The notes: a model not told the origin generated them from the letters alone. Positions 9,003-17,669 are shown, numbered from the stretch's first letter. The stretch is 53,489 bases of DNA from Lachnospiraceae bacterium (GCA_022773965.1 JALFNQ010000036.1:1-53489), one strand, 5' to 3'. A program made the numbers and translations.

Positions 9003-9036
9003 AGTATGAGTTTGAAGAATATTGCTTCAAGCTACT
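9003..9036 (+). promoter_or_regulatory. Leader stem-loop upstream of rpmB
   Basis: In the rpmB leader, AGTA...TTGAAG pairs with CTTCAA...TACT around a 7-base loop. It begins within a few bases of the predicted transcription start. A role in ribosomal protein autoregulation or mRNA stability is possible but is inference. Confidence 0.4.
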
Positions 9037-9065
9037 TTTGGTAACCAGACAAGGAGGTGCAAGTC

Positions 9066-9251
9066 ATGGCAAAGTGTGCAGTATGTGGAAAAGGCGCTCA
9101 TTTCGGAAACAATGTGAGCCACTCTCATAGAAGATCAAACAGAATGTTTAAGTCAAACATCAAGTCTGTTCGTTGCAAGGTAAACGGAGGAACCCAGACA
9201 ATGTATGTTTGTGCTAGATGTCTGAAGTCAGGAAAAGTTGAGCGTGCATAG
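9066..9251 (+). CDS. rpmB: 50S ribosomal protein L28
   Basis: A 61-residue large-subunit protein. Two CxxC pairs (CAVC near the N-terminus, CARC near the C-terminus) mark the zinc-binding form of L28. The middle has the typical NNVSHSHRRSNRMFKSN. AAGGAGG lies seven bases before ATG 9066; the ORF track's GTG, three codons earlier, overlaps this ribosome binding site and is rejected. It is a single-gene transcript with its own promoter and terminator. Confidence 0.97.
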   Translation: MAKCAVCGKGAHFGNNVSHSHRRSNRMFKSNIKSVRCKVNGGTQTMYVCARCLKSGKVERA

Positions 9252-9295
9252 TTCATTTTTCCGAAAAGCAAAATGTCAAACATCGAAAGAAGCGT

Positions 9296-9330
9296 AAAAA
9301 AAGAAGCTGAGGTTTTCAGCTTCTTTTTTT
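9296..9330. terminator. Bidirectional terminator after rpmB
   Basis: AAAAAGAAGCTGA pairs with TCAGCTTCTTTTT around a GGTTT loop, with seven T on the plus side and an equal A run on the other. It serves rpmB and the convergent small membrane protein gene. Confidence 0.9.
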
Positions 9331-9355
9331 AGCTTTTGCCATTGTCTACGGGCAC

Positions 9356-9493
9356 TCAACAGCAGAATAACTGATAACCGATCAAAAGAAGTGCAGCGAC
9401 AATGACCACAAGGAGCACGGTACTCGTAATAAACAGCGAGATCAGCATACCAAGTGACATACAAAATAAAGAATAACCGATCAACCTGCGCAC
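9356..9493 (-). CDS. Small membrane protein, unknown function (45 aa)
   Basis: The track ORF of 77 codons is trimmed here to a GTG start at 9493, because GGAGGTG lies six bases before it and inside the longer frame. The result is a 45-residue protein that is almost all hydrophobic: two probable helices around LIGYSLFCMSLGMLISLF and STVLLVVIVAALLLIGYQLF, ending in CC. It lies between the gerW terminator and the rpmB terminator, so it may be an independent transcript or depend on read-through. No family is recognised with certainty. The strong ribosome binding site and clean hydrophobicity support it as a real gene. Confidence 0.6.
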   Translation of the reverse strand: MRRLIGYSLFCMSLGMLISLFITSTVLLVVIVAALLLIGYQLFCC

Positions 9494-9520
9494 TGCCCTC
9501 ACCTCCATCAAAGATCCATC

Positions 9521-9551
9521 AAAAAAGCATATACTGTTATATAGTATATGC
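9521..9551 (-). terminator. Terminator after gerW
   Basis: Perfect 9-bp arms GCATATACT and AGTATATGC, followed on the minus strand by six T. It lies 12 bases past the gerW stop. Confidence 0.8.
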
Positions 9552-9563
9552 TTCTTCTCTGCA

Positions 9564-9986
9564 TTATGATTCCGTCTTGAGCGCAGCATCTAACATATCG
9601 CTCATTGTTTTTTCTGCCTCTTCCTTTACCTCCGGAGCAACATCCTTTTGTTCCTTTTTTGTAAATTTATCTACAAACTCCGGTACCATATCAAGGATCT
9701 TTGTAATCCCATCCTGATTCTTGACGTTGACCAGACGCGTTGTACCGTTCTGGATCACGAGTACAGCTGACGGCTGGATCCGTCCGCCCATACCACCACC
9801 TGCATTGTTGGAATGATCCTTTGCAAAGGCGCCTGCACCTACGCCAAAGCTGACATCCACCAGCGGAAGGATGATCGTATCTCCGATGTGGATCGCATCC
9901 CCCACAACTGTTTTTGAAGAAATGAAACTGTCCATCCCCTTAAATAAAGATTCTACTGTGGAACGGAAATTAATGTTTTCTGCCAT
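9564..9986 (-). CDS. gerW: Sporulation protein GerW/YtfJ
   Basis: Relatives of Bacillus YtfJ (GerW) are made in the forespore and are needed for normal germinant response. The 140-residue protein has the family features: an N-terminal helix (VESLFKGMDSFISSKTVVG), then IGDTIILPLVDVSFGVGAG and a glycine-rich GGGMGGRIQPSAVLVI. AGGAGG eight bases before ATG 9986 selects a start two codons inside the track ORF. It follows a DUF2953 gene, the same ytfI-ytfJ pairing as in Bacillus. Confidence 0.92.
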   Translation of the reverse strand: MAENINFRSTVESLFKGMDSFISSKTVVGDAIHIGDTIILPLVDVSFGVGAGAFAKDHSNNAGGGMGGRIQPSAVLVIQNGTTRLVNVKNQDGITKILDMVPEFVDKFTKKEQKDVAPEVKEEAEKTMSDMLDAALKTES

Positions 9987-10032
9987 AATCAAAGCCTCCT
10001 GTAATTATTCTGGTCTATTCTGGTTGATATTA

Positions 10033-10899
10033 CTATTTTTTCTTTAAAATTTTTCGTATGATCTTTCGGATATTTTTGTCAAATAACAGCCGCAATCCGG
10101 CAACGAGCACATGAACAGCACGCACATGTCCTCTCACATCGATCCATCCGCACAGATACAATTGATCTGCGGCAAAATCAGGGATGATCTCACAGTTCCT
10201 GCCATACGGAAAAGGACAAAGACTCAGCACTGCTGTCACGTAGCCGGTATTTGCAGGATCTCCCATAGAAAAACTCACATCTGCCTCCACACGGCGTGGT
10301 CCAAAATGCCTGAGAAAATATCTGATCTCTGAACATACATGCCCAAACGCCTTTCGATTGCCCTCATCGGTCACTTCTGAACAAAGCAGCTGGAGTGTGT
10401 CGCGTATATTTTTATCTGATACGTCTTTTTTTTGAGTTCCCGGCTGTTTTTCAGTTCCTGTCTGCTTTTTTTTGTTGTCACCTTCTGCCTGCACGCGATG
10501 ATCCCCGGATGTCTGTTCATCCTGCGTCAGCTGTATGTCCTCTCCAGTGTGAGGTTGTGGCTTCGACTGGCTTTCCGCAACGGGCGCGTTCTCTGTTTTT
10601 ATCTCACCTGTATCCGGTGTGTTTGTTTTCTCACGCTTTTTGTCAGACTTTACTCCTGCCTGTTTCTTCTCTTTTTGTTTCTGTGCTTTCTTTTTCCGCT
10701 CTTTTTTGGGAAAAACCTGTATTCCTAAAACCTTTACCCGGCAGGAAAGCTGCTCCGGCTCTCTGGAATCTCCCTGTACCCGGACACGGTAGGGCACCGG
10801 AAAAAACAAAACGACCAGTACCAGAGCCAAAAATAACCCCAGAATACCAAGCAAAAGCAGTCCGATCAGCTTCAGGATCAAAAGCACGATTCCTAACAT
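10033..10899 (-). CDS. DUF2953 membrane protein (YtfI-like)
   Basis: A 288-residue protein with a strongly hydrophobic N-terminal segment (about residues 1-33), the DUF2953 start FFPVPYRVRVQGD, a long lysine- and glutamine-rich low-complexity linker (about 63-165), and a C-terminal folded part with FGPRRVEADVSFSMGDPANTGYV. The last feature is typical of DUF2953. In Bacillus the homologue YtfI precedes YtfJ, as here. Function is not established; a role linked to sporulation is inferred only from context. It overlaps the upstream gene by seven bases. Confidence 0.85.
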   Translation of the reverse strand: MLGIVLLILKLIGLLLLGILGLFLALVLVVLFFPVPYRVRVQGDSREPEQLSCRVKVLGIQVFPKKERKKKAQKQKEKKQAGVKSDKKREKTNTPDTGEIKTENAPVAESQSKPQPHTGEDIQLTQDEQTSGDHRVQAEGDNKKKQTGTEKQPGTQKKDVSDKNIRDTLQLLCSEVTDEGNRKAFGHVCSEIRYFLRHFGPRRVEADVSFSMGDPANTGYVTAVLSLCPFPYGRNCEIIPDFAADQLYLCGWIDVRGHVRAVHVLVAGLRLLFDKNIRKIIRKILKKK

Positions 10900-11240
10900 A
10901 ACACCCCACCTTCCTTTGTGTTATGCCGGTTCTTTTGAAAGAATTCCCTCAGATTGAAATTTCCCTGAACGGCATAGATTCCGCTCACGATCTCTCCGGC
11001 AAGCATCAGCGCTTCCTCATAATTTCCTGCCAGACCGATCACGATCAGTTCTTTTGACGGATAATAGCGCTGCCTGACCACCTGTGTACTTATGATGTCC
11101 AGAAGATTATCCGGATTTGCCGGCAGCGTGAGCAAGTATTCCGCTCCTAATATGCTGCGGCGGTTTACTTTTCGGATGATTCGCTTTTTCCTGCGTGGGC
11201 TGATGCTTTTCCCGACAAACAGATCATCGTACCATATCAT
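10893..11240 (-). CDS. Conserved-looking hypothetical protein (115 aa)
   Basis: Not recognised as a named family. The soluble 115-residue protein starts MIWYDDLFVGKSI, has a basic patch (SPRRKKRIIRKVNRRS, about 14-29), then an alpha/beta-like pattern with YLLTLPANPDNLLDII and KELIVIGLAGNYEEALMLAGEIV. GAGG seven bases before the ATG and seven-base overlap with the DUF2953 gene indicate translation in one operon. It could be a partner of the membrane DUF2953 protein, but that is inference. Confidence 0.75.
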   Translation of the reverse strand: MIWYDDLFVGKSISPRRKKRIIRKVNRRSILGAEYLLTLPANPDNLLDIISTQVVRQRYYPSKELIVIGLAGNYEEALMLAGEIVSGIYAVQGNFNLREFFQKNRHNTKEGGVLC

Positions 11241-11287
11241 ATATTATCCTCATAAATCCTACTACTATTACTCTGAATAGTTACTAA

Positions 11288-11740
11288 TCACCAGTACTTA
11301 TGACTGCCCCACAGATTACTTTTCTTCAAATCCAGATACTCGTTATATGCCTTCTCCAGAATCTGTTTTTCATTGTTAAATTTTAACAAGTGATATGCTT
11401 CGTGATATTTATAATAACCGGAATCCACGAAATATTCCTCACGTTGTGGCTTACTGTAATAGCTGTCGCCCATCATCAGATACCAGTGCACTTCTTTTTG
11501 CACCACATCCTCAGGAACGTTAAAAGTATACTGACTCTTACCCACATACTTAATGATGGAAGCCTCTACACCGGCCTCCTCCTTTACCTCCCGCGCTGCT
11601 GTCTGCTTATACTCCTCGCCTGATTCCACAGTGCCTTTCGGAAGTACCCAGCCCTCATACTTGTTTCGGTAATTCTTGTAAAGTAACAGTATCTTTCCAC
11701 GAAATATTACCACACCACCACAACTTGTTGCCTCGATCAT
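11288..11740 (-). CDS. NUDIX hydrolase
   Basis: Hydrolyses nucleoside diphosphates linked to another group; substrate unknown. The NUDIX box GTVESGEEYKQTAAREVKEE is complete and followed by AGV. The N-terminus IEATSCGGVVIF and WVLPKG resemble Ap4A hydrolase or house-cleaning types. The track ORF is 93 codons longer and runs into the PBP gene. CAGGAGG seven bases before ATG 11740 gives 150 residues, normal for the family. It lies downstream of the SEDS/PBP pair. Confidence 0.88.
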   Translation of the reverse strand: MIEATSCGGVVIFRGKILLLYKNYRNKYEGWVLPKGTVESGEEYKQTAAREVKEEAGVEASIIKYVGKSQYTFNVPEDVVQKEVHWYLMMGDSYYSKPQREEYFVDSGYYKYHEAYHLLKFNNEKQILEKAYNEYLDLKKSNLWGSHKYW

Positions 11741-11792
11741 TGCAAATCCTCCTGATGTGGTTAAAAATCTGTAATCAAGGAATAGTATACTC

Positions 11793-13211
11793 TTATTTAA
11801 AGTAGGTGTCAAACACAGACTTTGCAATCGGCACACTAACTGTGCCTCCGTTGCCCGCGCCCTCCACAACAACCGCAATTGCGATGGGGGAATAACCCTT
11901 CGCATTCGCATATCCGGTAAACCAGGCGTGACTCTCACCTTTTGTTGTGCTATATTCTGCCGATCCGGTTTTTCCTGCCGCAGTATAATTTCCGGATGAA
12001 AGCGCGGACGCTGTTCCATCGGTCACAACCGCTTTCATCATCCCCCGCAGGATCTTTGCCTCTTTTTCCGTCATCAGACGCCCATAGGCGGATGGCTCAT
12101 ACCGCTCTACCTCACTGCCGTCAGAATTCTCTATGCGCTGCACCAGATAGGGATTCATGAGTACGCCGTCATTCTGGATCGCAGAGACGATCAATGCCAT
12201 ATGAAGAGGACTCACCAGTGTATCTCCCTGACCGATGGCAGTCGCCATTACCTCGCTGTCACTTGCCCCCGGCTGCAGGGAAAACCTGCTCTTACTGCTG
12301 GCAAACCCGGTGGGCAGTGATTTGTTAAATAAAAGATCCTCACAGGTATTCGCATATTTTTTCAGATCCAGCGATAATCCGACGTTGGCAAAGGAGCTGT
12401 TGCAGGATTTCGCCACCGATTTTTTCAAATCTACCTCTCCATGCACGGAATTGCCAAAACAGTGCAAGGTATAGTTATCCGCTGTGATACTTCCGGTACA
12501 ATCATAACTGTAAGTTTTATAATCCTTTGAATGCTCTCTGATATATTCCAGAGCTGTCACCAGCTTAAAAGTCGAGCCCGGCGGGTAAAGCCCCTGACTT
12601 GCCCGATTCAAAAGCACAGAATTCTGGTCATCATTGGCAAGAATCGCATCCCAGTTCGTCACGATGGTGTTGGGATCAAAATCCGGTTTTGACACCATTG
12701 CCAGAATTTTTCCCGTGTCAGGCTCCAGAACAACCACCGCTCCCTTTCGATCTCCCAGCGCCTCATAAGCTGCCTGCTGCAGATCGTCCCGAAGTGTTGT
12801 GACCAGCGTGTCGCCCTGATTTTTCTGTCCTTCGATCTCATTCACCACACGTTCCAGTATAAAGGAATGAGAGCGCAAAAGCTCAAAGTTATAGCTGGAT
12901 TCAAGCCCCGCTTTTCCATTATCTGCATAGCCGACTACGTGGGCGTATGTCCTGCCCTTTGGATAGACACGGGTCTCATTTCCCTCATTATCGGTTTTTG
13001 TCGTAGCAAGCAGCGTTCCGTCATCGGCCACGATATCTCCCCGGATAATACGTTTTGCAAAGCTGTCCAGTCTGGAATTGTACGGGTTATTGATAAACTG
13101 CTCACTGCGCGCCACCTGAAAATAAGAAAAATAAGCGATCATCGCCAGAAAAATGCCGATAAAAAAGTATGCGATCACGGCAAATTCTTTATTTTTATCA
13201 CGCTTACGCAT
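11793..13211 (-). CDS. Class B penicillin-binding protein (transpeptidase)
   Basis: Membrane-anchored peptidoglycan transpeptidase that should work with the SEDS glycosyltransferase encoded just upstream. With the start at 13211 it has 472 residues: one TM helix at about 11-30, a dimerization region, and the catalytic motifs S213-TFK, S269-CN and K414-TG. The ATG at 13211 overlaps the SEDS stop by eight bases (ATGCGTAA). The longer ATG at 13280 would overlap it by 77 bases, and its GAGG is 12 bases away. It resembles PbpA-type elongation or sporulation PBPs; assignment between division and elongation is open. Confidence 0.9.
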   Translation of the reverse strand: MRKRDKNKEFAVIAYFFIGIFLAMIAYFSYFQVARSEQFINNPYNSRLDSFAKRIIRGDIVADDGTLLATTKTDNEGNETRVYPKGRTYAHVVGYADNGKAGLESSYNFELLRSHSFILERVVNEIEGQKNQGDTLVTTLRDDLQQAAYEALGDRKGAVVVLEPDTGKILAMVSKPDFDPNTIVTNWDAILANDDQNSVLLNRASQGLYPPGSTFKLVTALEYIREHSKDYKTYSYDCTGSITADNYTLHCFGNSVHGEVDLKKSVAKSCNSSFANVGLSLDLKKYANTCEDLLFNKSLPTGFASSKSRFSLQPGASDSEVMATAIGQGDTLVSPLHMALIVSAIQNDGVLMNPYLVQRIENSDGSEVERYEPSAYGRLMTEKEAKILRGMMKAVVTDGTASALSSGNYTAAGKTGSAEYSTTKGESHAWFTGYANAKGYSPIAIAVVVEGAGNGGTVSVPIAKSVFDTYFK

Positions 13212-14589
13212 ATTCCCTTCCATTTTTTGCAGACGCTCGTTTTCTTCTGCGGCCGCCTGCTTCGTTGTTCTTTTTTTCATCCGATACTTCGTCCTCTCTG
13301 ATGATATAAAGTCCCTGAATCACTGCAAATATAATAAAAGTTGAAAGCAGCGAACTGCCTCCGTAGCTGACAAGCGGTAATGTCACACCGGTAGAAGGAA
13401 TGAATTTGATCACGCCTCCGATCGTCAAAAACACCTGAAAACCATACACCGTACCTAAACCCAGCGCAAGAAATTTGTAAAACCGGTTATGGATCTGCAT
13501 GGCGATATTTAAAAACATCAGATAACAGCTCGCACATACCAGGATCACACAAATGGCAAACACGCCTCCCAGCTCCTCTGAGATCGCCGCAAAGACAAAA
13601 TCCTCGTCTGCCACCGGTATTTTATTTGGCATGCCCCCAAACAAGCCCAGTCCAAACCATCCACCGGTTCCGATCGCAAAGAGTGACTGGCAGATCTGAT
13701 AGCCCTGATTGTCAATGACTGAAAGCGGATCCTTCCATGCTACGACACGCACTTTTACATGAGAAAACAGCTTATATGCAATCAGTGCAGCCACGGTCCC
13801 CGCCGCCGCGCCAAGTCCGAGATATCCCGGATTTTTTGTTGCCACATACAGCATGACCAGATAAGTGATAAAAAAGATCGATGCACTTCCAAGATCCTTG
13901 GAAATGACCAGTATCAAAACATGAGCAGCGGCTAATACCGTTGTGACTATTACCTGCCGTCGATCTGTGGAATGATAAAACATCGCTGCCACAAAAAAGA
14001 CAAACAGGATCTTTATAAACTCAGAAGGCTGCAGGCTGACGGATCCAAAGGTAAAGGACAGCTTTGCGCCATAATCGGTCTTTCCGGCAACAGCTACTAA
14101 TGCCAGCATCGCAATTCCCACAACCGCATAGAGGTACGGCAATTGATGCAGGAAGTGGATATGCCTGATAAAAAACGGAACAAGCAGCATGACAACCGTT
14201 CCGATCACCGCAAACGTAAACTGCCTGATCGCCTTTTCGTCACTCAGCCTTGTCAGAATAATAAAGCTGATGATCAGAAGCATGCACAGGTTGTTTGTCA
14301 CAAGTCTGGATGCCTTTTTATATAAAAAACGGAAGATCAGCTGAATCGCACAGATCAACAGCTCCTGCACCAGAAAAAATGCTAACATCTTCAATTCCTG
14401 CGTTACCGCAAAGATCACCAGATATGCATCCAGATGAATAAGAAACATAAACATCTGCTGTCTGCGCAAAATATGCTTCTGCCGCCCCGGCGAGCTGGAT
14501 TTCTGCAATACGGAAAAACACTCATAAGTGTAGCATGCAAACAGGATCATCATCAGATATTTCGATACTTCTGTAATAATCGTAACCAT
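13204..14589 (-). CDS. FtsW/RodA/SpoVE family SEDS glycosyltransferase
   Basis: Polytopic membrane enzyme that polymerises lipid II into glycan strands. The 461-residue protein has an N-terminal extension of two or three extra hydrophobic segments (residues 1-95) before the SEDS core. Core signatures are FGSVSLQPSEFIKI, SKDLGSASIFF, FVFAAISEELG and FIPSTGVTLPLVSYGGSS. The track ORF starts 91 codons earlier; GAGGA upstream of ATG 14589 sets this start. The C-terminal tail is basic (GGRRRKRASAKNG). It is translationally coupled to the PBP. FtsW, RodA and SpoVE cannot be distinguished from the sequence alone. Confidence 0.9.
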   Translation of the reverse strand: MVTIITEVSKYLMMILFACYTYECFSVLQKSSSPGRQKHILRRQQMFMFLIHLDAYLVIFAVTQELKMLAFFLVQELLICAIQLIFRFLYKKASRLVTNNLCMLLIISFIILTRLSDEKAIRQFTFAVIGTVVMLLVPFFIRHIHFLHQLPYLYAVVGIAMLALVAVAGKTDYGAKLSFTFGSVSLQPSEFIKILFVFFVAAMFYHSTDRRQVIVTTVLAAAHVLILVISKDLGSASIFFITYLVMLYVATKNPGYLGLGAAAGTVAALIAYKLFSHVKVRVVAWKDPLSVIDNQGYQICQSLFAIGTGGWFGLGLFGGMPNKIPVADEDFVFAAISEELGGVFAICVILVCASCYLMFLNIAMQIHNRFYKFLALGLGTVYGFQVFLTIGGVIKFIPSTGVTLPLVSYGGSSLLSTFIIFAVIQGLYIIREDEVSDEKKNNEAGGRRRKRASAKNGREYA

Positions 14590-14643
14590 AAAATTTTCCT
14601 CATATTCGCACTGCCCCACAAGACTGGCAGTGACAGTTATTAT

Positions 14644-14685
14644 ATTACAATTCACACACCAGCCAGCTGACCTGTGAAAAGTAAC
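14644..14685 (+). repeat. Palindromic repeat of the GTTAC/TTCAC family (copy B)
   Basis: ATTACAATTCAC and GTGAAAAGTAAC form imperfect terminal inverted repeats of a 42-base palindrome with CCAGCC in its centre. The abutting 8-mers GTTATTAT and GCTATTAC agree at six of eight positions, as in a decayed target duplication. TGTGAAAAGTAAC is identical to the right end of the 39520-39653 element. It lies in the spacer between the U32 and SEDS genes. Confidence 0.55.
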
Positions 14686-14689
14686 GCTA

Positions 14690-16939
14690 TTACTCCACAC
14701 CCCGTGCAAAATGTCCCTTGGTGAATTCACCGGAAAACAAGGGCTCATCTGTTTTACGTCCAAGCACTTGTTTTTCATACAGTGCAAGCACCGCTGCCGT
14801 CTCCGCTTCGTTTTCAACAGAAAAATCCATGCGAAGCATCCGGGGATGAATGGCTTCCACATCCGTCCATGTTCGATCTGAGAACAGCATTGTCGGCATC
14901 GCGTTGTAGATGATATTGGTACAGATACTGCAATAGTTTTTCACCGGCAGATGCTTTCCATAGCGGTCGATCAGCTCCAGCGTTTTTTCTGCCCGGTCAC
15001 AGCCGGATATATTTTTGTTGATACACTGATTGCTGACCATAAAGGGTGTATGACCATAAATGACCAGAATACTTCCATCCTTCGGAATACGCCGAAGCTC
15101 CCTGGCATTTAATTCCAGCGGAAGTGTCCGGTTTTGGTAGCCCTGCTCACGGAAAAAGCAAGCTGCTCTTGACGAAAAGGTATAGAGCTGGCTGTCCAGC
15201 CATACATGATCCGCTGACACACCCATGCGATCCAAAAATCCCAGAGAGTCATAATTTTTTGCAAGAAATCCTTCGATTTTCCCTTCTTCCTGCAGTTTTT
15301 GAATGCAACTCCATTGTTCTTCATAACATGCTGCGGTCTGTGCCCGAAATGCTGCAGGCATCGCCAGAAGCATTTTCTTATCTGCATCTGCGCACAGAAA
15401 AGCAGCCTGTTTGATTGCCTTACACAGATTCTCCGGCTCAAAGCTCTGCATCTGAAGGGCAATTGTTTCAATATAGTCCTTTGCTGCACAGACGGATAGC
15501 TGCTGTGGTGTATCGCAGACCGCAAAAATCCGTTTTTTCTCAATGGGTGCTGTATATTGTAACGATGCAGGCATGCAAATATCTTCTTTTGCAAGTGCAT
15601 GTCCATATCTTCGATACGCAAACAGTATTCTTTCTTTCAGATTCTCAAGCGCTTCACGCCGGACAGCCTTTAAAAACTGTTTTGGAAGAAAGCAATTTTT
15701 ATCCAGATCTGTTTGCAGTGCTGTAAATTCAAAATCTGTATCACCGGTCTGTCGCAACACTTTCTCAACATCAGAAGCCTGCACAGGTGCATTTTTGGCC
15801 GGTTGTACTTCTCCTCCATACACAGTAAGCATCAGACCACTCCGGACATCTGTCACGGTCAGACTGACCGGACTGCCAGTCACACATGAGCAGACACCGA
15901 TAATAGAACGTTTCATGTGCTCTGATGCGCCTGTTGCCTCATTTTCCGGCTGTATCGCGGTATGTTTTGGCGAACGAAGACTCATCATTTCCCTGCCCTT
16001 TTCACCCCGTAGATAACCGTTGGTAAAGCCACTGCGGTTGCCCAGCTCTAAAAGAGCGTTGCGGTCCTTTTCTGCAACTGCATAATCCTCTTTTTTTTCA
16101 TTTCTGCCACTATCGCTTTCCGATTCGCCAGCCATAGCTTCGCAAATATCCAGATATTTCCGATAGATCCGCGTCACACCGGCAGCATATTGTGTCTGCT
16201 TCATACGTCCCTCGATCTTCAATGAACTGACACCTGCCTGCATCAGCTCAGGAAGCAGGTCAATCGCACACAGATCCCTGGGGCTTAAAGGATACAACTC
16301 ACCCTTTGTAAGTATCGTGCTTTTATTGGTAACACTGTATGGCAACCGGCAGGGCTGCGCACAGCGTCCCCGGTTTCCGCTTCTGCCACCCAGCATGCTG
16401 CTGAACAGACATTGTCCGGAATAGCAATAACACAATGCACCATGTACGAAACACTCCAGCTCCACATCCAGCTTCTGATGGATCTGACGGATCTCCTCGA
16501 TCGACAGTTCCCTTGCCAGCACGACCCGGTCAGCACCTGCCTTTTTCCAAAAAGCCGCCCCATCCATGCCTGAGATCGTCATCTGTGTACTGGCGTGCAG
16601 TTCAAGCCCCGGAAAATGCTTTTTCACAAATGCAAATACGCCTGCATCCTGAACGATCACTGCATCCAGTCCCTGCTCATAGTAGGGTAGCAGATAATCG
16701 TAAAGCTGCTCCTCCAACTCACGATTTTTCAGAAGCGTATTCACCGTCAGATGCAGCTTTTTTCCATGTAAATGCACGTAATCGATCGCATATAGCAGTT
16801 CTTCCTGTGTAAAATTTTTTGCGTATGCCCGCGCGCCAAAGAGTTCACCACCCAGATAGACCGCATCGGCACCCGCTGCACATACGGCTTTTAATGTCTC
16901 CAAAGAGCCGGCCGGTGCCAGCAATTCCATTTTCTTCAT
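14690..16939 (-). CDS. U32 family peptidase / RlhA-like protein
   Basis: U32 proteins include collagenase-like peptidases and the tRNA/rRNA hydroxylation factors TrhP and RlhA. The 749-residue protein has the N-terminal signature ELLAPAGSLETLKAVCAAGADAVYLGG (seen in two parts), then the diagnostic ELECFVHGALCYCYSGQC with SGNRGRCAQPCRLPY, whose cysteines fit an iron-sulfur site. A second half of about 400 residues includes a DUF3656-like region. AGGA eight bases before ATG 16939 favours a start eight codons inside the track ORF. RNA hydroxylation is the more likely role, by family. Confidence 0.88.
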   Translation of the reverse strand: MKKMELLAPAGSLETLKAVCAAGADAVYLGGELFGARAYAKNFTQEELLYAIDYVHLHGKKLHLTVNTLLKNRELEEQLYDYLLPYYEQGLDAVIVQDAGVFAFVKKHFPGLELHASTQMTISGMDGAAFWKKAGADRVVLARELSIEEIRQIHQKLDVELECFVHGALCYCYSGQCLFSSMLGGRSGNRGRCAQPCRLPYSVTNKSTILTKGELYPLSPRDLCAIDLLPELMQAGVSSLKIEGRMKQTQYAAGVTRIYRKYLDICEAMAGESESDSGRNEKKEDYAVAEKDRNALLELGNRSGFTNGYLRGEKGREMMSLRSPKHTAIQPENEATGASEHMKRSIIGVCSCVTGSPVSLTVTDVRSGLMLTVYGGEVQPAKNAPVQASDVEKVLRQTGDTDFEFTALQTDLDKNCFLPKQFLKAVRREALENLKERILFAYRRYGHALAKEDICMPASLQYTAPIEKKRIFAVCDTPQQLSVCAAKDYIETIALQMQSFEPENLCKAIKQAAFLCADADKKMLLAMPAAFRAQTAACYEEQWSCIQKLQEEGKIEGFLAKNYDSLGFLDRMGVSADHVWLDSQLYTFSSRAACFFREQGYQNRTLPLELNARELRRIPKDGSILVIYGHTPFMVSNQCINKNISGCDRAEKTLELIDRYGKHLPVKNYCSICTNIIYNAMPTMLFSDRTWTDVEAIHPRMLRMDFSVENEAETAAVLALYEKQVLGRKTDEPLFSGEFTKGHFARGVE

Positions 16940-17042
16940 ATCATTCATCCTATGATCCGGCATGAGGCGTCAATGAAAGTGACAACGTCCGGATGCCTAT
17001 TTTTTTGTATTTGACTTTCTATTGCTCTATGAAAGAAGAAAA

Positions 17043-17065
17043 GGGGACGTCATTGATTCGTCCCC
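17043..17065 (-). terminator. Probable terminator of zapA
   Basis: GGGGACG and CGTCCCC form a perfect 7-bp stem with a 9-base loop. The minus strand continues TTTTCTTCTTTC. It lies 27 bases past the zapA stop. Confidence 0.65.
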
Positions 17066-17091
17066 AAAAAGTAATACGACTTTCATAAACA

Positions 17092-17565
17092 TTACTTTAA
17101 TAACACTTCCTCCAGATCCGCAGTCAGCCGCTCATTTTTCTGAGTCAGCTCACGCTTTTCTTTCTCCAACTCCTCGATCCGGCCCTGCATCTGCTCATTC
17201 TGGGTCTTTACAAGCTCCAGCTTGGAATTTGCCTCCGAAACCTTTCCGTTGGCTTCGTCCAGCTGCATCTGTGCATCCACAAGCTGATGCTTGAGGTCAA
17301 AGATTTCTTTCTCCAGTTCTGAAAACTTGGAGCCGGCGCTCCCGGCCTGTTCTTTTGCCTTGAAATAATCATCTGCAAGATTCAGATTCAGCATCAGGTT
17401 TTTCATATCCTGCGGAATCCGTTTATAAGAATCCTGCTGATTCATCTCTGTGATCTTCTGATTTATATATGCCGCAACGCGCTGCAGATATTCTTCCTCT
17501 TCAAATCCGCTCAGATTGTATTCTTTTTTATCAATCACTACTACCGTACTTGACTTTGTTGCCAT
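17092..17565 (-). CDS. zapA: Cell division protein ZapA
   Basis: ZapA binds and bundles FtsZ filaments at the division site. The N-terminal domain is recognisable (VVVIDKKEYNLSGFEEEEYLQRVAAYINQKI) and is followed by a long coiled coil of about 95 residues with regular heptads (EKEIFDLKHQLVDAQMQL). At 157 residues it is longer than the 80-100 residue minimal form because of this coil. GGAGG precedes the ATG. It has its own promoter and terminator. Confidence 0.92.
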   Translation of the reverse strand: MATKSSTVVVIDKKEYNLSGFEEEEYLQRVAAYINQKITEMNQQDSYKRIPQDMKNLMLNLNLADDYFKAKEQAGSAGSKFSELEKEIFDLKHQLVDAQMQLDEANGKVSEANSKLELVKTQNEQMQGRIEELEKEKRELTQKNERLTADLEEVLLK

Positions 17566-17639
17566 ATTTGACTCCTCCCTGCAATGAGAAATTGTCGGGT
17601 GTCGCCTCTTCTATGAAGGTGTTACCCCTGATCATAATA

Positions 17640-17668
17640 AATATACATGTTTTTACTTCAAAATGCAA
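17640..17668 (-). promoter_or_regulatory. Promoter of zapA
   Basis: On the minus strand TTGCAT and TATATT are separated by 17 bases, about 75 bases before the zapA start and immediately after the ruvB stop. Confidence 0.55.
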
Positions 17669-17669
17669 C

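Noticed and set aside
10395-10901. Plus-strand 168-codon ORF opposite the DUF2953 gene
   Set aside because: It is a shadow of the lysine/glutamine-rich linker and has no start site.
11741-12019. Longer NUDIX ORF (243 codons)
   Set aside because: The extra region is the antisense-frame shadow of the PBP gene; the strong ribosome binding site is at 11740.
13212-13280. PBP start at 13280
   Set aside because: It would overlap the SEDS gene by 77 bases and its GAGG is 12 bases from the ATG, while 13211 gives the usual coupled overlap.
14590-14862. Longer SEDS protein ORF (552 codons)
   Set aside because: The extra codons overlap repeat copy B and the U32 gene; start at 14589 has a GAGGA site.
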